Assembly: GCF_002735645.1 (NCBI RefSeq)
Contig: NZ_PDZG01000030.1
Coordinates: forward strand, 1-54,117
Length of the DNA stretch: 54,117 nt
Source: Iodobacter sp. BJB302
Lineage (GTDB): Bacteria; Pseudomonadota; Gammaproteobacteria; Burkholderiales; Chitinibacteraceae
Direction of reading: 5' to 3'
Part shown: one piece after another, positions 53,992 through 54,117 of the stretch
How the letters are laid out: each line of letters starts with the position of its first letter
Numbering within the stretch: position 1 is the first letter of the stretch
The notes under the pieces: generated by a model
Database searches by the model: none
Told to the model about the DNA's origin: nothing
The model's input: only the letters and a program-made list of their open reading frames with translations
Position numbers and translations under genes: made by a program

Positions 53992-54117
53992 TGAACTGAC
54001 CCCAATTAGTTGGACAGTATAAAAGCTAGGCGCTCAAGGGCTGGGTTCTGTATTGCACAGGACTCAGCCCTTTTAACTTCAGTTTGATTCGGTCGTGGTT
54101 ATAGTAATGGATGTAAT
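53992..54117 (-). mobile_element. End of an IS3-family insertion sequence (runs off the window)
   Basis: The outer end TGAACTGACCCCAATTAGTTGG is a typical terminal inverted repeat of IS3-family (IS150-like) elements, and the transposase C-terminus follows inside it. The rest of the IS is beyond the window. It follows AAAAAAAACAAAGCCCGG, which looks like the left arm of a terminator whose right arm was cut off by the insertion. Confidence 0.8.
54026..54117 (-). CDS. IS3-family transposase OrfB, C-terminal end (partial)
   Basis: Minus-strand reading frame cut by the window edge; the visible part reads YIHYYNHDRIKLKLKGLSPV and ends RTQPLSA. The YNxxRxxxxLKGLSPxxYR pattern is the conserved end of IS150-group DDE transposases, which move the element by copy-out-paste-in. 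Only the last 29 residues are visible. Confidence 0.85.
   Translation of the reverse strand, partial: YIHYYNHDRIKLKLKGLSPVQYRTQPLSA

Overview
The window looks like a chromosomal segment of a betaproteobacterium, most likely Neisseriales (Chromobacteriaceae / Iodobacter-like). This rests on the gene content (aroQ-accB-accC, queA with tgt, lysC, alr, rph, yicC, LplT, tandem NSS transporters) and on a moderate GC content. The genus is an inference; no rRNA is present. Most genes are ordinary housekeeping or accessory functions. The intergenic DNA is unusually rich in structured repeats and regulatory leaders.

Layout. 0-5.2 kb: a GGDEF-EAL protein with a lost 5' end, a polyamine-type solute-binding protein, a tiny Lys-rich protein, a DUF1097 membrane protein and rsgA. 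5.2-9.3 kb: a terminal-inverted-repeat element, a short ORF starting MDPEPP just ahead of the Mg2+ channel gene mgtE, and an EF-hand-like protein. 9.3-14.4 kb: the sbcDC nuclease operon, flanked by oppositely oriented copies of a composite repeat. 14.4-18.4 kb: a YkgJ-type protein, a HutD-like protein and a large M9 collagenase. 18.6-23.7 kb: three paralogous NSS-family transporters. 23.9-29.5 kb: an lplT - membrane fusion protein - RND pump operon. 29.7-32.4 kb: alr and lysC. 32.6-33.8 kb: tRNA-Ser followed by four tRNA-Arg/tRNA-Glu pairs. 33.8-41.8 kb: a LysR regulator and a giant hybrid sensor kinase. 41.8-47.7 kb: aroQ-accB-accC on the minus strand, then queA, an HDOD gene and tgt on the plus strand. 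48-53 kb: a nitronate-monooxygenase-like protein, rph, and a kinase - PP2C phosphatase - acyltransferase-like operon. 53-54.1 kb: yicC and the end of an IS3-family element.

The most interesting signal is in the NSS cluster. The first transporter is preceded by a short ORF encoding Tyr-Ser-Tyr-Tyr-Tyr and the third by a 15-codon ORF encoding Phe-Phe and Trp-Trp. Each is followed by segments that can fold as 1:2, 2:3 or 3:4 alternatives, the 3:4 stem being a GC-rich terminator with a T-tract. This is the layout of ribosome-mediated transcription attenuation. It predicts that the first transporter is a tyrosine importer controlled by Tyr-tRNA supply and the third a tryptophan importer controlled by Trp-tRNA supply. 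The middle paralogue has no such leader; a composite repeat occupies its upstream region.

A second possible leader lies ahead of mgtE. Its MDPEPP start resembles the acidic/proline start of enterobacterial MgtL, which senses low Mg2+ by destabilising the translating ribosome. At least four copies of a composite intergenic repeat and an unrelated TIR element, one partial copy of which is nested inside a composite repeat, account for most of the remaining non-coding DNA. All functional calls come from reading the sequence and family knowledge; no searches or folding programs were run.
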